NCBI GenBank assembly: GCA_964529715.1
Contig: CAZGXI010000001.1
Coordinates: 1 to 64,000 of the forward strand
From: CAZGXI01 sp964529715
Lineage (GTDB): Bacteria; Chloroflexota; Anaerolineae; Aggregatilineales; Ch27
Direction: 5' to 3'
Length of the DNA: 64,000 bases
Below are positions 34,762 through 44,298 of this stretch, piece by piece (within the stretch, counting starts at the first letter, position 1; the number at the start of each line of letters is the position of its first letter). The translations under genes and the position numbers were made by a program. Below the pieces are notes generated by a model. The model saw only the letters and a list, made by a program, of their open reading frames with translations, ran no database searches and was not told where the DNA came from.

Positions 34762-36633
34762 CTACTCCGCGCATCGGAACACATCGTAGCGGGCGTAGCG
34801 CGCCGCGCCTTCTACCTCCCGCCAGTGCAGGATGCCGCGCGGATAAAGTTCTTGCAGCAGCGGAATCCCGTCCAGGTAGCCCGGCCCGATGAAAAAGACA
34901 GCCTGCTCGTCGCAGGGAATCACCGGCAGGTGGCGCATCCCATCTTCCAGGTCGCGGAAGTGATAGCCGTGTTCGGGATCGATCAGCAGCCCCACGACAG
35001 GCGACTGGCGCGGCGACGCCCCCGGCGGAAACGCGAAGTAGATCGACACGCCGACCGGCAACGCGGCAATCTCGCGCCCCAGCGCGTTGAACAGTTTGTT
35101 CGCCAGCAGCGCCTCGCTGCCCCGTCCGCCCGTCCACAGGGAGAAGTAGAGCAGCGGTTCCACCGCCAGCATTGCCGCCAGGATCACGGCCAGCGCCCGC
35201 CGCCGCCATTTAGCTGCGGGAACCAGCGCATCCTGCGCGGCAGACAGCCCCAACCCGACCATCAGCGCCACGAAAGGCATCGTCAACACGTAGCGGAAGT
35301 AATCCGGCACCGGCTGCGTGATCAGGGTCGGCAGCGGCGGAACCAGCAAGAACAGCAGCGGCAGCAGATAACGGGGATCGCGCCAGCGCCGCGCCGCGAT
35401 CAGCACCCCCAGCACGAACGGTGCAAGCGTCAATGCCCCGGCCAGCGCCAGCGGCGCGCCTCGGTAGCGTCCCAGGTCGAAGACGGTGAGGTAGGCCAGA
35501 TAGGCGTCGCGCAGGCGGCTGCCCAGGTATCCCCAGAAAATGTCAGGCGACACGCGCAGCGAGTCCACGTAAGGACCGATGCCCATCATCTGGTTTGAAC
35601 TCAGGTAAAAGTCCGAGCGGGGCAACAGCGGCAGGTTGTTCAGCAGCAGGTAGCCGTGATAGGGCAGCGTCACGATCAGGAAGGCCGCCATCGCCAGCAC
35701 ATAGCCGTCCGCCTGCCGCCGGATCAGGCCGGGCCGCCGCCACGCCGTATAGACGACGATGGCAACAACGATCAGCACACTCATCAGCCCTGCCGCGTAG
35801 AAGAACTGTCCCACGCCCAGCGCCGCGCCCAGCAGCACGTAATCCACTGCGCGCCCACGCCGCCACGCGCGCAGGCAGAACCAGCATCCCAGCAGCGCCG
35901 CCAGGGTATCGCCCACCTGGTTCAGCGCCAGGCGGCTGAACAGCACGTGTACCGGCAGCAGGGCCAGCGCCAGGATACTCCAGCGGGCCACGCGCGGCCC
36001 GAACAACTCCCGCGCCAGCAGGTACAGCGCCGGGACGTGCAGCGCACCCAGAATCGCGCTCGGCAGCCGCAGCGCGAACAGCGACCGCCCCAGCAGCGAG
36101 AGCGAAACCGCCTGTAGGGTGGAAATCGCGTAGGGATGCTGATACCAGCCGGTGGAAAACGGACTGATCTCCCAGCCGAGCATGACCCGCCGGGCCATGT
36201 TGGAGAACTCAGCCTCGTCAACCGAGAGCAGAAAGGGGAAGTCGCCCAGGTCCACCACGCGCACGATCAGCGCCAGCACCGTCGCGCTGCCGACCACGAC
36301 CCACGCCAGCCGGTCCTGCCGCCAGGAAGCACGCAGTCCGGCCCCGAATGCGCGCCATTCCGCCGATCCCGCCAGCGCCCCCAGCGCCAGGGCCGCGCCG
36401 ACTGCCCACGCCAGCGCGATCCACAACGTGCTCGCCTGCGCAGGGATGTCCTGACTGGCCCAGGTAGCCCAGGCCATCAGCAGCAGGGAGACGATCAGCG
36501 CCGCCGCCCGCCGCCGCGAAAACGTCAGCCGGAAGCGATCTCCAGTTTCCTGCCAGGCTCCGTAAGCGGGGATGCGTCCGGCCCGGAACGCCAGCACGAC
36601 CCACGCCACACATCCCAACAGCGCCAGTTCCAC
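34762..36633 (-). CDS. Polytopic membrane glycosyltransferase, GT39/ArnT-like
   Basis: 623 residues with about 12 membrane helices. GTG start with AGGAG about five bases upstream. The GT-C pattern is present: an acidic pair in the first large outer loop (LLSVDEAEFSNMARRVM), the helix-rich region with STGWYQHPYAI, LPSAILGALHVPALYLLARELFG and FSRLALNQVGDTLAALLGCWF. A C-terminal soluble region of about 120 residues follows. GT39-type enzymes transfer a sugar from a polyprenyl-phosphate donor to proteins or lipids on the outer face of the membrane. Donor and acceptor cannot be read from sequence. Downstream of the pre-peptidase/discoidin gene on the same strand. Confidence 0.85.
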   Translation of the reverse strand: MELALLGCVAWVVLAFRAGRIPAYGAWQETGDRFRLTFSRRRAAALIVSLLLMAWATWASQDIPAQASTLWIALAWAVGAALALGALAGSAEWRAFGAGLRASWRQDRLAWVVVGSATVLALIVRVVDLGDFPFLLSVDEAEFSNMARRVMLGWEISPFSTGWYQHPYAISTLQAVSLSLLGRSLFALRLPSAILGALHVPALYLLARELFGPRVARWSILALALLPVHVLFSRLALNQVGDTLAALLGCWFCLRAWRRGRAVDYVLLGAALGVGQFFYAAGLMSVLIVVAIVVYTAWRRPGLIRRQADGYVLAMAAFLIVTLPYHGYLLLNNLPLLPRSDFYLSSNQMMGIGPYVDSLRVSPDIFWGYLGSRLRDAYLAYLTVFDLGRYRGAPLALAGALTLAPFVLGVLIAARRWRDPRYLLPLLFLLVPPLPTLITQPVPDYFRYVLTMPFVALMVGLGLSAAQDALVPAAKWRRRALAVILAAMLAVEPLLYFSLWTGGRGSEALLANKLFNALGREIAALPVGVSIYFAFPPGASPRQSPVVGLLIDPEHGYHFRDLEDGMRHLPVIPCDEQAVFFIGPGYLDGIPLLQELYPRGILHWREVEGAARYARYDVFRCAE

Positions 36634-36694
36634 GTTTTCTCCTGAAAAACCTCACCGTAAAGGCTGCCGAGGGTGCAAAGGAAGACCATTTAAA

Positions 36695-36724
36695 CCTTTG
36701 CGATCTTGGCATCCCTTGCGGTTA
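36695..36724 (-). repeat. Dispersed intergenic repeat, copy 1 (ACCGCAAAG type)
   Basis: Read on the minus strand it begins TAACCGCAAGGG and ends AAGATCGCAAAGG. The stop codon of the upstream gene is formed by its first bases. A related copy lies at 44173-44196. Confidence 0.55.
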
Positions 36725-38320
36725 AGGGTTTTCCGCCGCGCAGACGGTAAACTCGGCCACGCTGTGCCAGCCACCGCCGAAGTTGTCGCGCGTCTGGAGC
36801 ATCACGTAACGCGCCTGGATCGGCTCGAAGGCGAAGGCCAGCGTGCGGTTCACCCGCTCGCCCAACAATGTGGAAAATATCTCCACGAACGACTCTGGCT
36901 TATCGGGGTCGGTAGTAGAAACCAGCACGGCGAAGCGGCTGACGCTGTTCACATCGCTGTCGCCGCCCGTCGCCGCCGGGTTGATGCGGATGCCGTCGAT
37001 GGTCTGTAAGCCGCCCGCCAGATCGATGATCACGTATTCGGTGCGGGCGTGCGCCGTCCCCGCGCCGGACGCCCAACCGGTGAGATCGCTGCCATCGATC
37101 AGATAGGCAGCCCGCCAGCGCCCGCCGAATTCGCTGGAAAACCCGACGACGCTGCCGCCCACACTCGCCGATGACACATCTTCACAGGGCAGCAACGGCG
37201 GTCCCTGCGGCTCATCGGCAGCTATCCCCGGCCCGTCGAGGGTCAGCATAAACGGCCCGCCGCCCGCGAAGCTGCGCACCCGCACGGCGATCATCCCTGC
37301 CTGGGAAAACGTCAGGCGCAGGGCGGCATCTTGCAAACTGGGTAGATCAAATTCCGGGCCGTGATCGTCGTTGTCGGCCAGCCGCACGCCGTCGGCGCTG
37401 TAGACTTCCAGCACCGGGTTGAAGGCGGCGCTGACCAGTGTGGCGGTCAGCTCTGCGCCCTCGGCGGCGTAGAGCCGGTATTCCAGGTAGGGCTGACCCG
37501 CTCCCAGTTCGCCACCGATCACGTAAGGCGGATCGCCGCGCAGCCTGCCGCCTACCGACTCGCCCAGCCCGAATTCCGCCCCTTCGATGGTCAGCGTAAA
37601 GCGCCCACCCTGCTGCGGGTCATAACTGCGCACGGCAGCCGTGTAAACGCCGTCACCGGGCGCGGTGAAATTGACTGCCGAGTCGGTTGTGCGGGGCAAA
37701 AAGACTCCCGCCCCATGATCGTCGTTGGCAGCAACCTGCTCCCCCGCCGCATCGCGCACTTCCAGCACGGTGTCAAACGCGGCACTGGAGGCGGTCAGTG
37801 TGATCCTGGTTCCCGCAGAGACCCGGAAAGCGTAGGCGGCTTCTCCTCTGGCAGGCGACAGCGTCCCTTCGACCAGGGTCCCGCTGGCATCTGTGATGAC
37901 GCCGGGCTGCACCTGCTCGATCACCCGGACGCCGACCAGCGTCAGGGTATAGCGGCCCGTGTCGCCCGGCCTATAACTGGAGATGCGCACGGTCAGCGTC
38001 TGGCTGAAATCGGGCGTAAAGATGACCGCCGAATCGTGGCGGTTCGGCAAGGCCAGAGCGGTGTCGTTGTCGTCGTTGACGGCCACGATTTCGCCCGCCG
38101 CGTCGTACACCCCCAGCACCGGGTCGAAATCGGCGCTGACCAGCGTGATCGTCGCCTGCACGCCCGCACGTGTCCGCACGCGGACCTCGGCCTCAGGCCG
38201 GGCAGCGGTCAGCGTGCCGTTCAGTGTGATCACCTCCCCGCCCTGCTGCGCACACGCTGGGCCGCCCATTGCAAGAGCTATCAGGATCGCCAGCATTCCG
38301 ATCAACGCGGTTCTACCCAT
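36722..38320 (-). CDS. Secreted protein with pre-peptidase C-terminal repeats and discoidin-like domain
   Basis: 532 residues with a signal peptide (MLAILIALAMGGPACA-QQG). Three bacterial pre-peptidase C-terminal type beta domains follow, each with a VLEVYDAAGE..NDDHG type strand pair (about 30-130, 140-245, 260-365); the third is less similar. The C-terminal region (about 375-530) resembles an F5/8-type discoidin domain: AAYLIDGSDLTGWASG, YVIIDLAGGLQTIDGIRINP, and ARYVMLQTRDNFGGGWHSVAEFTVC. It probably binds sugars or the cell surface. No catalytic domain is visible. It precedes the GT39-like gene with a gap of about 90 bases. Confidence 0.82.
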   Translation of the reverse strand: MGRTALIGMLAILIALAMGGPACAQQGGEVITLNGTLTAARPEAEVRVRTRAGVQATITLVSADFDPVLGVYDAAGEIVAVNDDNDTALALPNRHDSAVIFTPDFSQTLTVRISSYRPGDTGRYTLTLVGVRVIEQVQPGVITDASGTLVEGTLSPARGEAAYAFRVSAGTRITLTASSAAFDTVLEVRDAAGEQVAANDDHGAGVFLPRTTDSAVNFTAPGDGVYTAAVRSYDPQQGGRFTLTIEGAEFGLGESVGGRLRGDPPYVIGGELGAGQPYLEYRLYAAEGAELTATLVSAAFNPVLEVYSADGVRLADNDDHGPEFDLPSLQDAALRLTFSQAGMIAVRVRSFAGGGPFMLTLDGPGIAADEPQGPPLLPCEDVSSASVGGSVVGFSSEFGGRWRAAYLIDGSDLTGWASGAGTAHARTEYVIIDLAGGLQTIDGIRINPAATGGDSDVNSVSRFAVLVSTTDPDKPESFVEIFSTLLGERVNRTLAFAFEPIQARYVMLQTRDNFGGGWHSVAEFTVCAAENP

Positions 38321-38437
38321 CTGTTCCCCCCCCCGATAAACCTCATCTACCCACGTCTTGGACTCTGAATTCTACCCCCGTTCAGGAACCACCAGCCGGG
38401 TCAGTTCGAGCGAATCGCCCAACGCCCTCCCCTGGCC

Positions 38438-39376
38438 TCAACGCAGAACATACCACACCAGCACGCCGCCATAGATCAACCACATGGCCGCGCTGATCAC
38501 CACCGCCACACGCGGCCAGCGCACTGCCGCCAGCGTGAACGGCAGCAGCAGGCTGTAGAGTGTAATGTAGGGCACAAAAAACAGCCACGCCAGCACGCCC
38601 AATACCGGGTCGCGCCGCCGCCGCGCAAATATACCCAGCGCCGCGCCCGTTCCCCACGCCAGCGGCCAGGGCAGCAGTGCCGACGGAGCCAGGTTATAAG
38701 CCCGCCCCAACGTCCAGGTCCGAATCCCGTCCATCATCGGCCCCGGCCAGAATCCCCACAGGACCAGCGAAGTCAGCAGCGTCGCCAGCGTGACCAGAAT
38801 CGCTCGCCGCAGGTCGCGCCCGTCCAGGCTGAGCCAGTAGCCCATCGCGTCCTGGGGTTTCACCAGCAGCAACGGACCGCTCCACGCGGGGGGTACAAGC
38901 AGCCCCAGGCACACCAGCCAGTCGATGTTCAGTTCCAGCGCCGAGTCGAAGGCGATAAACGAGGTCAGCGCCAGCAACGCGATCCGGGCGCTGCCGCCGA
39001 GTTTAAAGACGATCCCGGTCAGGGCGGCGAAGTAAACGCACAACTGCGCCAGCGCCGCCAGCGGCAGCGGCAGCAGGCTGAACGGGGCCAACAGCGGCGC
39101 AGTCCAGGGCGGGCAGACAAAACCCGGAATGGTATAAGGGTCGGCCAAGTGAGACAGCGCCGGGCTGAACGTCCGCTGCTGATCGTACCATACCGGGATC
39201 GGCAGCCCACCGCCTCGCGCCCACAGCGCCGCCAGCCACCAGATCAGCGCGATCCCTTGTGAGAGCAGCAGCGCCCGGCCCAGGTCGCCCTGGAAGAAAC
39301 GGCGGAGCGACGAAAGGGAAGCGGCGAGCAGCGAGTACATCCCGGCGCTGCGGGCGTTTGGGTCGTTGGCGCTCAT
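38438..39376 (-). CDS. Polytopic membrane protein, GT87-like
   Basis: 312 residues with about eight to nine membrane helices. WYDQQRTFSPALSHLADPYTIPGFVCPPWTAPLLAPF resembles the first outer loop of DUF2029/GT87 mannosyltransferases (the ..DPY...F.YPP.. region). The protein is shorter than usual members of that family. The start overlaps the stop of the beta-propeller haem protein gene by four bases, so the two are translationally coupled. Function beyond a membrane-embedded, glycosyltransferase-like protein is not assignable. Confidence 0.7.
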   Translation of the reverse strand: MSANDPNARSAGMYSLLAASLSSLRRFFQGDLGRALLLSQGIALIWWLAALWARGGGLPIPVWYDQQRTFSPALSHLADPYTIPGFVCPPWTAPLLAPFSLLPLPLAALAQLCVYFAALTGIVFKLGGSARIALLALTSFIAFDSALELNIDWLVCLGLLVPPAWSGPLLLVKPQDAMGYWLSLDGRDLRRAILVTLATLLTSLVLWGFWPGPMMDGIRTWTLGRAYNLAPSALLPWPLAWGTGAALGIFARRRRDPVLGVLAWLFFVPYITLYSLLLPFTLAAVRWPRVAVVISAAMWLIYGGVLVWYVLR

Positions 39377-40797
39377 TCCGTCGGCAATGTGCGCAGGTAG
39401 GCGATCAGCGCGTCCAGATCGGGCGAAGGCCCGCCGGATGCGTCAAGCAGGCCGCTGCCGTGCTGTACTGTGCGGATGTGCGCATCCAGCCACAGCGGGT
39501 CGATTTCGCCGTCCAGCTCGCGCAGGTCCGGCGTGCGACACGGACCGCCCGGCAGTCCTTCCCAGCGTCGCCCGTCGCTGCCGCCGTCGAAATGACAGGT
39601 CGCGCAGCTCAGGCGGCGGTCTTCGGATAGGCGTCCGTCAACGCTACCGTAAAACAACTGCGCACCGATCAGCAGGTCGACGGGCATGTCCAGGTGCGTC
39701 GCCTGGATCATGTCGGTCACTTCCAGCGAGGCCGCTTCGATCACCGATACCGTGCCGTCAAGCGCGTTATAGACGAAGAGGGTGCTGCCGTCGGCGAAGC
39801 GCGTGATGCCGCGCGGATTGGCTCCGACCGGGATGTGCGCGCGGGCAAACCCGGTCGCCAGGTCGATCACCGACACGTCGTTGCTGCCCGCGTTGACTAC
39901 CCACAGCCAACGCCGGGCGCGATCCAGGGTGGCGTCCCAGGGCAAGTTCACCGGGCGATCCGCCACATCCAGCGCGATCCGGCGCGCGCGGCTGCTGGTC
40001 AGGTCGCGCAGCGGAAAGACGTTCACCACCGGCCAGGCCGTCGAGTCGAAGGTCAGGGCCGGGTTCGCGGCGTTCGCGCGCGTGGCAGGCAGATAGGCCA
40101 TCCCATCGAACGGATCGAGCCACAACGCGGGCGAAAGGTTGGCGTCCTGTGTGCCGCGCGTCGTCCCGGCCACAACGCCCGTCGGCAGATAAACCAGCGT
40201 CAGCGCGCCCGTGTCGAAGTGCGTCATGTAAAGAAAGTCGCCCCACAGCACCAGACCGGCAGGCTTTGGCGGCACGGAGATCAGCCGGACCACCTCCCGC
40301 GCCGACACGTCCACCTCGGCCACCGCGTCCTGGCCGCTCAGGGCCACATACAGCCGCGCGCCGCTCGTGACGACTCCCCAGGGCCGCTCACCCACCGGAA
40401 TCACGGCCAGTACGTCGAATGTGCTCAGGTCTACCAGGCTGACCGTCCCGCCACCGAAATCCGTCACGGCGAACCACGTCTGGTCCGGTGACACAACCAG
40501 CGAGCGCGGCTCTTCCCCGACCGGAATCTCGGCCACGACGGTGCGTGGGTAGATATCCACCACCGAAGCCGTGCCCGTGAAGGTGTTGGCCGTGATGAGA
40601 TAACGCTGGTTGGCAGCCAGAACAATCGCGCCGCCCTGCGACACGCGCACCGTGTTCGGATCGGGCAAGGCGTAGAGCGGGCGCGGCGTCGGCGTCGGCC
40701 CGCCCTGCGCCGAGGCCGGAAGCGCAGCGGCAAGCAACAGGAGGGTCAGAATCAAGGAAAAGAACAGGGCCAAAACGCCCCGATGGACGGTTGTCAT
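39373..40797 (-). CDS. Secreted YVTN-type beta-propeller protein with one CXXCH haem motif
   Basis: 474 residues from ATG 40797 (AAGGA seven bases upstream). Signal peptide ending ALPASA-QGG, a Pro/Thr linker, then six to seven propeller blades of the YVTN type (TASVVDIYPRTVVAEIPVGEEPRSLVVSPD, DVSVIDLATGFARAHIPVGANPRGI). The C-terminal 90 residues hold LSCATCH, a covalent haem c-binding motif of a cytochrome c peroxidase/MauG-like domain, and end PDLDALIAYLRTL. Only one CXXCH is present, so it is a truncated form of the di-haem module. It may carry electrons or bind redox partners outside the cell. Coupled to the genes on both sides. Confidence 0.85.
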   Translation of the reverse strand: MTTVHRGVLALFFSLILTLLLLAAALPASAQGGPTPTPRPLYALPDPNTVRVSQGGAIVLAANQRYLITANTFTGTASVVDIYPRTVVAEIPVGEEPRSLVVSPDQTWFAVTDFGGGTVSLVDLSTFDVLAVIPVGERPWGVVTSGARLYVALSGQDAVAEVDVSAREVVRLISVPPKPAGLVLWGDFLYMTHFDTGALTLVYLPTGVVAGTTRGTQDANLSPALWLDPFDGMAYLPATRANAANPALTFDSTAWPVVNVFPLRDLTSSRARRIALDVADRPVNLPWDATLDRARRWLWVVNAGSNDVSVIDLATGFARAHIPVGANPRGITRFADGSTLFVYNALDGTVSVIEAASLEVTDMIQATHLDMPVDLLIGAQLFYGSVDGRLSEDRRLSCATCHFDGGSDGRRWEGLPGGPCRTPDLRELDGEIDPLWLDAHIRTVQHGSGLLDASGGPSPDLDALIAYLRTLPTE

Positions 40798-40856
40798 AGT
40801 GGGTCCTTGTGCATTTTGCTCCCCTCGCCCTGAGGGAGAGGAGCCAGGAGTGAGGG

Positions 40857-43800
40857 CTATTGCCCCACGATCACCCGCTTCCCCAACATCGTCACCGTCC
40901 GCGCGGCAAACGCAGGCCGACCTTCCGCATCCGTACCGCTCAGAAACACGGTGATCGTCACTACGTCGGTGGCAGCCGGAATTTGTGTCCCAGCCTGAAC
41001 CACATCCAGATTCGGGAAGCTCTGCGCCAGCGTGCGCGGACTGATGTTGTAACTGAAACTGCCGCCGGGCATGTTGAGCGGTCCGCTCGCCAGCACATAA
41101 CCGGGCATCGTCACCGTGACGTGGCCGGTGACGCCGCTCCAGCCCTCCGGCGCTCGCCCCACCACGTTGAACGGCTGCGCGGCAGGCAGCACGGAATCGG
41201 TGTTCACGGGCTGCGTGAGCGGAATGGCGGGCGCGTCCGCTGGAAGGACGTAGATCACGACCTCGCCGCCTTCTGCCCCCAGGATACCCCCGGTCGGGTA
41301 CGGCGGCTGCACCTGCCCCGCCGACGTGATCCCATCGTAAGTCACGCGCAGCCGGATTCGCCACAGCCCTGGCTCGTCCAGGGCCACATCCTGCGCCGGA
41401 TCGTAGAAGTAGCCGACGGCGTTCGCCCGCCCTGCGATGGTCGTTTCCACACCGGACGGCGCGATCACGTCTGCCGCGACAAGCGCGGGCAGCGTCGGCG
41501 CGACCTGCCCGGCCAGCGTCAGCGTATCGCCCATCGTGAAGACCTGCCCCGACCTGAACCCGGTCGGGTGGAAGAACATTTCCACTGGCTGACCGCGCAC
41601 GGTCAGCAGCGGCCCGCCGTCGGGACCGCCCGCCGCGCTGCCGAACGGCGGATAGACGCGGTCGCCACGTGGATCGTCTGGGTCGATCACCACCGCCAAG
41701 GCGCCGTAAATCGCCGCATCGGACAGGCCGATTTCGTCGTTCCGCACGACCAGCCCGCCGAACAGGAACAGGAAATCACCCGGCAGGTCGCCATTGATCC
41801 CGACGCCGTACTGGTGGTTATAGGGATCGTCCATGTTCCAGTCGGCGCGGGCGAAGTTCGCCAGCGGCTCCCCCCCCTGCACGAACTGGCGCGCGCCGGC
41901 GTCGGGCCGCACGGCGCTGAAATAGACCTGGCTGCCCAACGCGGGCAATTCGTCCGCGTTCGCCAGTTGCGCGAGCGTCATGCCGTCGTCGGAGCGCCAG
42001 GCGGAGAACTGCTCATTCAGCCACGCTGCGTAATCCCCTGCGGTGTCTTGTGCGCGAATGACCGGCTGGATGCTGCCGATCTCGTCACTGCTCCACAGCA
42101 CGTCGCCGCCGAAATATGGCCAGCGCAGGTGCGCATCCGGGTTGTTTTGCAGCAGCCCCGGCGCGGCGTGATCTAGCGCATACCACGCCAGCCGATCTTC
42201 TACCGGGATATTCGCCGCTCCCCGACCACCGTGCGCGATCAGCGGCCCGTCCGGGCTGGCGATCACGCCCGCCCCGCGCAGGCTGCCCATCCATAACCGC
42301 CCAACGGAATCCGTGTACGAGGCGGTATAATCGACCACATATTCCCCCGGCACGGCGAACCACCAGGGATCGCCGCCCCTTTCCGGCTGAAAATACCCCT
42401 GCGCGTCCGTTTGCCCTTCCGCTGTATACACTATCGGTTCGCCGCCGTCCAACGGTGCAACCTGCAACCGGATCGCCACGTCTGCCGGGCCGCCCGGCTG
42501 CACGGTCAGGGCAGGATTGAAAGCGTCTCCGACCTCGAACGGCGTCCCCAGCAGCACGCCGGGCGATAGGTCCAACGGCTCGGCGATCCAGACCCGGTAC
42601 TCGCCGCCGCCCGTGTAAACGTTGCCCCACACGTCCTCGACCGTCCCGGTCAGGGTGATGGTGTGCAGGCCGTCCTGCGCGAAGGTGTAGGCGGTGAAGC
42701 GCGGATCGAGTGTCGTCAGACGATACACGTCCAGCGGCGAGGTCGCGCCGAAGATCTGCGCCTCGTCCTGCGCCGGGTTCGAAAGGCGGTTCTGTACGAA
42801 TGGCGCAGAGCCGAGATCGTCTACCGTGCCGTCGGGCCGTGTGACCCTCACGCTCAGTTCGCCAGACGGGAAGCGCAGCGGCATCAGCGGCGGCACGAAC
42901 TCGAAATAACTGTTGCTTAACATCGTCGGCAGGTACGGTTCCAGCGGGTACGGGATCGGCTGGCCCGTCGCCGGGTCGATGCGCGGCAGGACGTAGGATG
43001 AGGCATTGAAAGCCACCCGATTCGACAGGCCGAACGTTCCGGCGTCTTCCTCTGCTGCTATCCCCCGGCTGCCCTGCGAAGGAGTGTCCTGAAACAGTGT
43101 CCAGGGCAGGCGCAGGTCGCCGCCCTCGCCCAGCCGGATCACGACCGGCAGGCGGACGCGCCCCAGCCCGACCTGATCCCCCCGCCCCAATACACCGGAC
43201 TCCGCCCAGCCCGACTCGACGCCGGTCACGCCCGCGAACCCTTCGATCTCGAACGTGTACACGCCTGCTCGAACCGGCTCGTCCAGGGAAATCTGCCAGC
43301 GCAGCGTAAATGCCAGTGCGTCGTCCTGGGTGGATAGCTCTCCGGATTCGCTGTCGCCAAGCAACAGGCCCGAAGTGGACAGCCCCTCCACAGGCAGACC
43401 GGTGAGAGTCAGGGTCGCGCTCCAGCCGTTGCCGCCGGCAGGCAAGACCTCTTTCAGCCACAGCCGCGCCCCCAGCCGGAAGTCGCCCGTGTCGCTCACC
43501 CGTCCCGGCGCATTCATCGTGACGCGCAGTTCCAGGTCCAGGGTATCTCCCGGCTCGAAGGTCAGCGCGTTGATGCTGCCTTCCGCCTGCCACGCTCCGC
43601 TGCCCCCGCCGGCCGTGCCGGACAAAGTAAACGGAATCCGGTCACGCTGCTGCTCTGGGAACGGGCCGTAGAGGATCGTGCCGGGGCCGCCGGGCAGCGA
43701 GCCAGAGCGCCTTTGTTCGGCAGGTGGAATCTGCCGCGCCGGGCTGATCCAGAAGGGTGTGTTGCCGGGGCCATACAGCCGCGCCGTGAACGCGCCGTTG

Positions 43801-44057
43801 ACGTTGGCATTCACGTAAACCGTCTCGCCCGTGTACAGGTTGCGCACAGCCACCACCGCACCGGGAAACACTGCACCGTTCGCGCCCGTGATTGTCACCT
43901 CGCCGCTTTCGTCCGGCATGGAGACGGCGATCAGACCGGCAATGGGCGGATCGCCGAACTGCGCGGCGGTGGGCGTTCCCTGCGCTGCGGCAGGGATCGC
44001 CGAGACGAAGATCAACGCCGCCAGCAACAGCGGCAGCAGTCTTGAGCGAGCAGGCAT
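40857..44057 (-). CDS. Large secreted beta-rich protein, function unknown
   Basis: 1066 residues from ATG 44057, placed after AGGGAGAGGG and giving a proper signal peptide (LLPLLLAALIFVSAIPAAA-QGT). The N-terminal 110 residues resemble a carboxypeptidase-regulatory or Big-like fold (TITGANGAVFPGAVVAVRNLYTGETV). The rest is beta-rich and Gly/Pro-rich, with FEVGDAFNPALTVQPGGPADVAIRLQVAP and HTITLTGTVEDVWGNVYTGGGEYRVWI suggesting Ig-like folds. No catalytic signature or C-terminal anchor is visible. It lies 59 bases upstream of the propeller haem protein on the same strand; the two may form an outer complex. Confidence 0.8.
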   Translation of the reverse strand: MPARSRLLPLLLAALIFVSAIPAAAQGTPTAAQFGDPPIAGLIAVSMPDESGEVTITGANGAVFPGAVVAVRNLYTGETVYVNANVNGAFTARLYGPGNTPFWISPARQIPPAEQRRSGSLPGGPGTILYGPFPEQQRDRIPFTLSGTAGGGSGAWQAEGSINALTFEPGDTLDLELRVTMNAPGRVSDTGDFRLGARLWLKEVLPAGGNGWSATLTLTGLPVEGLSTSGLLLGDSESGELSTQDDALAFTLRWQISLDEPVRAGVYTFEIEGFAGVTGVESGWAESGVLGRGDQVGLGRVRLPVVIRLGEGGDLRLPWTLFQDTPSQGSRGIAAEEDAGTFGLSNRVAFNASSYVLPRIDPATGQPIPYPLEPYLPTMLSNSYFEFVPPLMPLRFPSGELSVRVTRPDGTVDDLGSAPFVQNRLSNPAQDEAQIFGATSPLDVYRLTTLDPRFTAYTFAQDGLHTITLTGTVEDVWGNVYTGGGEYRVWIAEPLDLSPGVLLGTPFEVGDAFNPALTVQPGGPADVAIRLQVAPLDGGEPIVYTAEGQTDAQGYFQPERGGDPWWFAVPGEYVVDYTASYTDSVGRLWMGSLRGAGVIASPDGPLIAHGGRGAANIPVEDRLAWYALDHAAPGLLQNNPDAHLRWPYFGGDVLWSSDEIGSIQPVIRAQDTAGDYAAWLNEQFSAWRSDDGMTLAQLANADELPALGSQVYFSAVRPDAGARQFVQGGEPLANFARADWNMDDPYNHQYGVGINGDLPGDFLFLFGGLVVRNDEIGLSDAAIYGALAVVIDPDDPRGDRVYPPFGSAAGGPDGGPLLTVRGQPVEMFFHPTGFRSGQVFTMGDTLTLAGQVAPTLPALVAADVIAPSGVETTIAGRANAVGYFYDPAQDVALDEPGLWRIRLRVTYDGITSAGQVQPPYPTGGILGAEGGEVVIYVLPADAPAIPLTQPVNTDSVLPAAQPFNVVGRAPEGWSGVTGHVTVTMPGYVLASGPLNMPGGSFSYNISPRTLAQSFPNLDVVQAGTQIPAATDVVTITVFLSGTDAEGRPAFAARTVTMLGKRVIVGQ

Positions 44058-44172
44058 TAGCCCTCTCCCTCCACCAGAGCGCATCAGGCACACGGGGCAG
44101 TATAGAAAGGGCCAGCCTGCTTGTCAAAGCGACGAATGTGTTCGGGAGCATTTCTGAATCGCAGCGGTTTTT

Positions 44173-44196
44173 CACCGCAAAGATCGCAAAGGACGC
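44173..44196 (+). repeat. Dispersed intergenic repeat, copy 2 (ACCGCAAAG type)
   Basis: CACCGCAAAGATCGCAAAGG followed by ACGC. It is related to the sequence at 36695-36724, and similar ACCGCAAAG strings are common between genes in several bacterial phyla. It lies between the large secreted protein gene and the chimeric ORF; nothing else was recognised in this gap of about 240 bases. Confidence 0.55.
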
Positions 44197-44298
44197 CCCA
44201 GCTAAAACACCGGGACAGGCAAAGAATCTTTGAGAATCCTTGCGTGCTATGCAGTGAATCGGTTTCTCTCATAAAATCCGAAACGCGCCTAAAGCATC

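Noticed and set aside
40798..41364. Longer N-terminus for the beta-propeller haem protein
   Set aside because: It runs antiparallel to no gene but within the coding region of the large secreted protein in another frame; the signal peptide starts at 40797.
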